From: Pohlia nutans
Taxonomy: Eukaryota > Streptophyta > Bryopsida > Bryales > Mniaceae
Length of the DNA stretch: 64,000 nucleotides
NCBI GenBank assembly: GCA_022496805.1
Contig: CM040100.1
Coordinates: forward strand, 12,181,009 to 12,245,008
Reading direction: 5' to 3'
Shown: piece after piece, positions 58,925 to 64,000 of the stretch
Layout of the letters: the number at the start of each line of letters is the position of its first letter
How positions within the stretch are numbered: the stretch's first letter is position 1
The notes under the pieces: model-generated
Databases searched by the model: none
What the model was told of the DNA's origin: nothing
What the model saw: the letters and a program-made list of their open reading frames with translations, nothing else
Program-made: the position numbers and the translations under genes

Positions 58925-60170
58925 CATGCTGCAAATTCAATTGTAGAACCATCGTTCTTTGTGTGTCTTTAGGACATCCTCAGTCCATACCTCTTTATTC
59001 ACACTTCAATGTTAAGTTTCATCTATACTTCAATTTCAAGCGATCCAAACACACTCTCTCCATTTGAAGGGTATATAGTTAATGGACCAATCACAACTGT
59101 CACTTATTTAGAATATAGGATTAGGTTCCATCACATGTACAATCAAGTACAATAATTGACCTAATTTTAGTCTTAGTGTGCGGTTTGAAGGGTTGTGCAC
59201 ACCTTTCAAATGCGGCGTGTCTACTTGTCCTATATGCTAAATTTCAACATGTTTTTCATTCATTTTATTGAGTGTTAGATGGTTTGCAGGGATGCATTGA
59301 GAACCCCCTTAGACTTTATTTGCCACAAGTACACCTCGACTTCAACACGATAGAATTTAAATATCACCCTCGCCAACAGTCTTTCAAACAAACGTAACTA
59401 AATCATGGCAACACATATATAGTCTAGAACATCAAAATGAAAGTACCGTAACCTCAATAGAGCCCATTTTTGAAGTGGTGACACTCATAAAGAGCAAAAT
59501 CATATCTCACAATCTTGTTCTTATTTTGAAAACTTAGATTTGTGTTCAATCCAATCGTTGTGGTTAATATGTTCAATAACATCATGATAGAGATGATTTA
59601 GAGCATTGAAATGCAAATACCATAACCTCAATGGAACCCATTTTTTAAGGTGACTTATGAAAAGCATAGTTATATATGATAATCATGTTCTTCTTTAGAG
59701 CTATGTTGTTCTTTAAAAAGCCTTGATTCAACATGATTGAATAAAATCCAATTGTTGAGGTTAACATGTGCAATAGCACAAAAGTAGAATCTTGTCCAAA
59801 TCTCTTTGAAGAAAAATACATTGAAATATTGTTAAATCACCATTCCAATGTCGTTTTTTTTTTTTTTTTTTAATTTGTTTTAATAAAAGGTTCATAATAG
59901 GTTTGTACTCTTGCTTTGAAAAATAACTAGGCGATGAGAAAAGAGAGCCTCGTTGTGAGGAGCAGCGATTTTAGGGTGAGAAGTGACATCCCTTGCCACT
60001 CCCGTGACTCGGCATGTTTGGTCTATTTTCACATCACCCAGTACCATTATGGCTACCCTAAACCCAGTAAAGAAACACGCACAGTTTCAACGTTCATTGT
60101 GGGGTTTGGATTTGCTTGACATAAATATTACGTACTTGGAAGTTGGTATCCATGCTTATCAATCTCCATC
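58925..60170. other. Intergenic AT-rich DNA, no gene seen
   Basis: Two similar segments (59430-59560 and 59600-59760; ACCGTAACCTCAATAG versus ACCATAACCTCAATGG) suggest a local duplication. A poly-T run lies at 59855-59872. No coding exon found. Confidence 0.35.
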
Positions 60171-60173
60171 TCA

Positions 60174-60425
60174 TTAACTTCTAAAGGACCAAGAAGCCCA
60201 AATTGGACCCAAGATTGGACCTCATGATTTTTTAATGAGTTTTGAGTAGGTTCTATATGGACTTCTTTTCGTTAGAATTGTTTTTTTGTTTGACCAACAC
60301 ATGCAATGTTCTTCATTGATTCCGGTGATATAAAATTTGGTTTAATTTTGAATTTTATTTTTCACAATATTAAGAATTGAAGTTGTCACTTTAAAACCAT
60401 GAATGCTTGGTCCTTTAGGAGTTAA
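60174..60425. mobile_element. TTAA/CCC-type MITE, AAGGACCAAG subfamily
   Basis: Left TTAACTTCTAAAGGACCAAG, right CTTGGTCCTTTAGGAGTTAA. Same orientation and interior as 8825-9069. Confidence 0.7.
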
Positions 60426-60839
60426 AGCAAGCGCCTCAATCATGTTCAAATGATCCATTGAGTTATCCAACTTCCACATATCAAGCTCATTTTTCATACT
60501 TCTAAGGAGAGCTCTTTTCTCTTACAATTTTATGATAATTGTAGTGATAAGCGTAAAGTTGCTCTTAGCCCTTAAAGGACATATGCTTTCCCAACTTCAC
60601 ACCCAAAATCACTTTTAAACTCCATTTTAAGCATGATTCTTTTTTTAAAGAAACATAGATCCCTCAAAGGTGCTAGGTTTGACGTTTAAAAACCCCCATT
60701 TGATGCAACGGAGTAGAAGTTACGAGCAAGATTCTCCCAAAATACTATCAAACCGGTGGGACTTGCAAAGTCGTTTAAGGGTTAGTGTTGAGTTCACTTT
60801 GGTTTGGTGTTAAAATGATGTGTTATGCTTTGGAAGCCT

Positions 60840-61395
60840 TCATTGGCCCCCTGTGGAAGTTAGCTCCTACTCTCAGGGTCGCTTTACACCAAGAGGCTGG
60901 GCCAATTCGTTGTGTAAGAGGCTTGAAATCCTCACTTGTGATTGGTCAAAAGGCTGAAATCCGCCCCAACCCCTTTACACCTAGAGCCCGGGCAGATTTG
61001 GTGATATGAATTTTTTACTTTAAAAACGCATGGTATGACACGGCCCGAGCTCGTTGAATTAGGTGCACCAAAAATGGAGGGCCAATGTCAAATTTCAGTG
61101 AAAAACCTTTTTATATAAAATATGATTTTCTTCAACGAACTAAATCCGTTGGATTATATGGAAATCTAAACGGCTCTTTTGAAAAGAGAAAGAGAGGTTG
61201 AAATTTGTTACATTTATTGAATTGACTTGACTTCTTGGCCCCAAGGCCTTTACATATGGGAGAATTGGCCCCCGTTCTAATCTTATTATAATGGGTAGTT
61301 GAGGTCGGCCTCCAATCCAAAAAGGGCTGAAATTTTATGCAATCTGCCTCAAGGGAAATTGGCCCAGCTTCTAAGTGTAAATCGGCCCTCACAAC
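60840..61395. repeat. Degenerate repeat shared with 6090-6830 and 36961-37217
   Basis: TGTGTAAGAGGCTTGAAATC with GCCCCAAC blocks recurs at 6160-6240; TTCTAATCTTATTATA with TAAATCGGCCCT recurs at 37100-37215. Probably one worn transposon family; ends not resolved. Confidence 0.4.
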
Positions 61396-62265
61396 CAATC
61401 TTCCCCTTTGCTAGGATCTTATTTTCTCTTTTGTATTCTAGTTTTGTGTCTCCAGGGTTGGTTATTGTTTCCTTAAATAAATTATTTAAAGAATGAAGTA
61501 AAAAAAGAAATAATTTGGAACTATATTAGCCAGTGAAAGTGGGAGCCAGCCAAAAACTCGATGGTGGGAGTTTTGCAAAACCCACAGTCAGCTACATAAC
61601 GTTCTTCAGCCTTTGCTAGACCACACCCTTTCTCTACAGTGCTACTATAATGTAAACTACTAATAAAATAATCCAACTCTCTAATCCTCGTTGCTTGGAC
61701 TAGGTGAAGTTAGAGAAAATTCTCTATGATTCCTCTGATCCCTGGCAGATGCTTTAGATTTGGAGGTGCAACAGTGGGCCTCTAAAGACCTCATATAAAC
61801 TTATTTCACTATGCTTTTCTTTTTTGTTGTGGAATAAAATGTTGACTTGTTCAAAGGTCAATGAAAAAAAATTAAAAACAACTTCAATGAGGTTTGAGCA
61901 ACTTACTACCGCAGGTTGCTGGATTTAACTTAGAGCATCTCCACCCCAACCTGGGAAAGCAGCCCGCGACCTGCTTTTAACGTGGCCAACAAGGACCACC
62001 GCAACCTTCAAAAAGGTTCGTGTGAGCAAGGCCTCGCTATCTGCGGCTATTAGAGAAATTCGTAGAGTCGTGAAATCTCAAGCTTCCGGTACTGCGTCAG
62101 TCAAGATTTTGGCTCACATGACAATAAAGTAGGAGTGTCGGGTTCCAAAAATAAAAACCAGATGAGTTATATTTTCGGAAATTAGACTTGGGTGACTGGG
62201 TTTGCTCCTATGTCAAGGCGCGCCGCCGGGAATGGCGCCGGAGCTCGTTCATTAATAAACCACAT

Positions 62266-62355
62266 GACCGCAATATAGCCACCGCCGAGGCTTGAACCTT
62301 GGACCTTGTGGCCCCAAGAGCCTTCTGAGCTTCTAATCCTAGCCCGGCACACCAC
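62266..62355 (-). mobile_element. tRNA-like (SINE head-like) segment
   Basis: On the minus strand GTGCCGGGCTAGGATTAG is followed about 30 bp later by AAGGTTCAAGCCTC, resembling the B box of RNA polymerase III promoters. No complete cloverleaf can be folded, so it is not a tRNA gene. A tRNA-derived SINE fragment is one reading; chance similarity is possible. Confidence 0.25.
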
Positions 62356-62945
62356 TCTTGAACTTGTGTCAATGAAATTTTGGATATCTATAAAATAGAG
62401 GATGGAAGATGCAACTATGGATGGGTGATCCACAGACTTTGCAAATTTCTCTGTCAACTCAAAAACATCGAGGCCTGGCGCATTGGTTCACGATCCCGCA
62501 TTCCGGGCTATTTAAAGCCTATTGTGACCCACTAGCAATCAGTATCCATTGTCCGGCAAGGTGTAGCCACAAGGAGGTAGAGGAAACCGAAGGAGGTCCG
62601 TAATCCACAACTTCAGGTTTTTTCAAATTTGGCGCGGCCTCCACTTATGCAAGGGTGGGGTAACTTTTTTTTAACTCCCAGGATTATTTTTCGCACGTCC
62701 CTTGATTGTTGTTTAACACAACTTTTGTGTGAAGGCAAGGTGGAGATGCTTTTAGTATCATATGTGCAAAAGGCTAACGTGGAGTTGTTAAAATTTAAAA
62801 AAAAAGGTTTTTTCTTCTTCTTTGAAAATTTAAAGCATATTCTAAACAATCTCAAAAATCAAACTTCCACCTTACCCTAATAAGAACAAATTTAGTAAAT
62901 AGATTCGTGTCCACTACTAAATCAAGGTTCTAAACCTCACGCAAA

Positions 62946-63150
62946 ATCATATAACATCACAAAACTATTCACGTTCTAAGCTTACAAGGTAAGTAAAAAA
63001 TTAAACAAAATCCAATATCACAAAACTATTCAAACTTATAGGGTAATCAAAGAATTGAAACAAAATCCAATATCACAAAACATCACAAAATTGTTCACAT
63101 TCTAAGCTTATAGGATAAGCAAAGAAATCAAACAAAATCCAATATTGTAA
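62946..63150 (+). repeat. Imperfect tandem repeat, about three units
   Basis: The words AAACAAAATCCAATAT, ATCACAAAACTATTCA and TCTAAGCTTA recur three times with variable spacing of about 60-90 bp. AT-rich, no coding frame. Confidence 0.6.
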
Positions 63151-64000
63151 ATTAGTCGATAGAGGCATCTTTGTAAATACAACAAACCCTAAGTGCAAGT
63201 TGCTACTTGAGATTCATTAAATCAAAAAATATAATTCCCCCAGCAGATTGTGAAACAACGACTGCTTAGACGTCAAATCAATTGAAGAAGATTGACAATC
63301 TTAAAGGAAAGCTATAATAGCAAACTAGAGTGAACTGCACGAAAAGAACGTAAATAAGCAAAAAATAAAGTTCCAGCTCCAAGTGCGTGAATTGGAAATT
63401 TGAAAATTTCTTAAGAGGTGGTATCTATCACATGTGCCCATGACAAAGAAACACACAAATAGTTACTTTTAAGTTGTACACAAGGTGTCTGCAGTATACA
63501 ACTACTTGTTATCATATATTCACAAGAGAAAAAATCAAAGGTAACAAATGCAAATTGGAAAGCAATATCTAATGAACACTACATGTTAGACCTATTGTCC
63601 GCTGCTCTGCGAGCCAGGTGCCATTGTTTCAAAACTCCCAATCCATGTTCAAAACAATCGAAACACCAATAACTTGTAATTCATAGACTTGCACTCAGGA
63701 AAAGAGACTACTTGCAAGCTTAGGGTTTGCCTAAGTACCTCAGGCAAGGCATCGATGTATGGTACATTTAATGCACAAAGTCCAACACACCGCCAATTCG
63801 ACACAATCTGTGAGAGTATCATAAGAGTGAATCTCACAACTAAATCCTTCAGCAACCCAATCTTCCTATAGAAAAGATTGGGTCATAATTAAGCTTATAA
63901 AATGAACCCAATCGTATGGAGGCAATCCGCTTTAGTATAAGTAAGTTTAGAAAATGAACTTAGTAAGTAAGGTCACATGTACAATTTTGGTTTGAGCAAC

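Overview
This is AT-rich eukaryotic nuclear DNA from a land plant. The evidence is typical GT-AG introns, a HISN5 gene with a chloroplast transit peptide, plant-type telo-box motifs near a ribosomal protein gene, and plant-style short DNA transposons. I cannot name the species. Low gene density, MITE crowding and the absence of recognisable LTR retrotransposons would fit many lineages, possibly a seed-free one.

Four intact-looking gene models can be built, all by joining exons whose phases agree. (1) 7850-16772, minus strand, five exons: a 370-residue, mostly coiled-coil protein of unknown function. (2) 30516-34289, minus, eight exons: imidazoleglycerol-phosphate dehydratase (histidine synthesis), 278 residues. 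(3) 37441-38474, plus, five exons: 40S ribosomal protein eS24, 135 residues. (4) 42486-42979, minus, two exons: a 113-residue acidic protein I cannot name. HISN5 and eS24 are divergent, 3.1 kb apart; eS24 and the small acidic gene converge.

From about 49189 to 54770 lies a decayed tandem duplication of a multi-pass membrane protein gene. The upstream copy is frameshifted and truncated. The downstream copy has a long first exon (52813-53590) and a second exon interrupted by two short transposons that share CACAGG ends and 3-bp target duplications. Removing the first reopens the frame and removing the second gives a plausible natural C-terminus, but a further one-base frame change remains, so it is called a pseudogene.

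Most of the remaining sequence is made of small non-autonomous DNA transposons, many nested. The most notable group has ends reading TTAA-CCC ... GGG-TTAA. At least 16 copies or fragments are present, and a paralogous empty site carries a single TTAA. This is the target-site signature of piggyBac transposons, which are not usual in plants. Other groups are CACTA-like elements (CACTAGTAGAAA ends), Tourist/PIF-like elements (3-bp TTA or TAA duplications), elements with TACC/GGTCGGCA ends, elements with ATAGCATAATAGAGCA ends, and several long foldbacks. A broken Tc1-like transposase gene (47083-48416) is itself split by a 394-bp palindromic element. No tRNA, rRNA, CRISPR or viral sequence was recognised.
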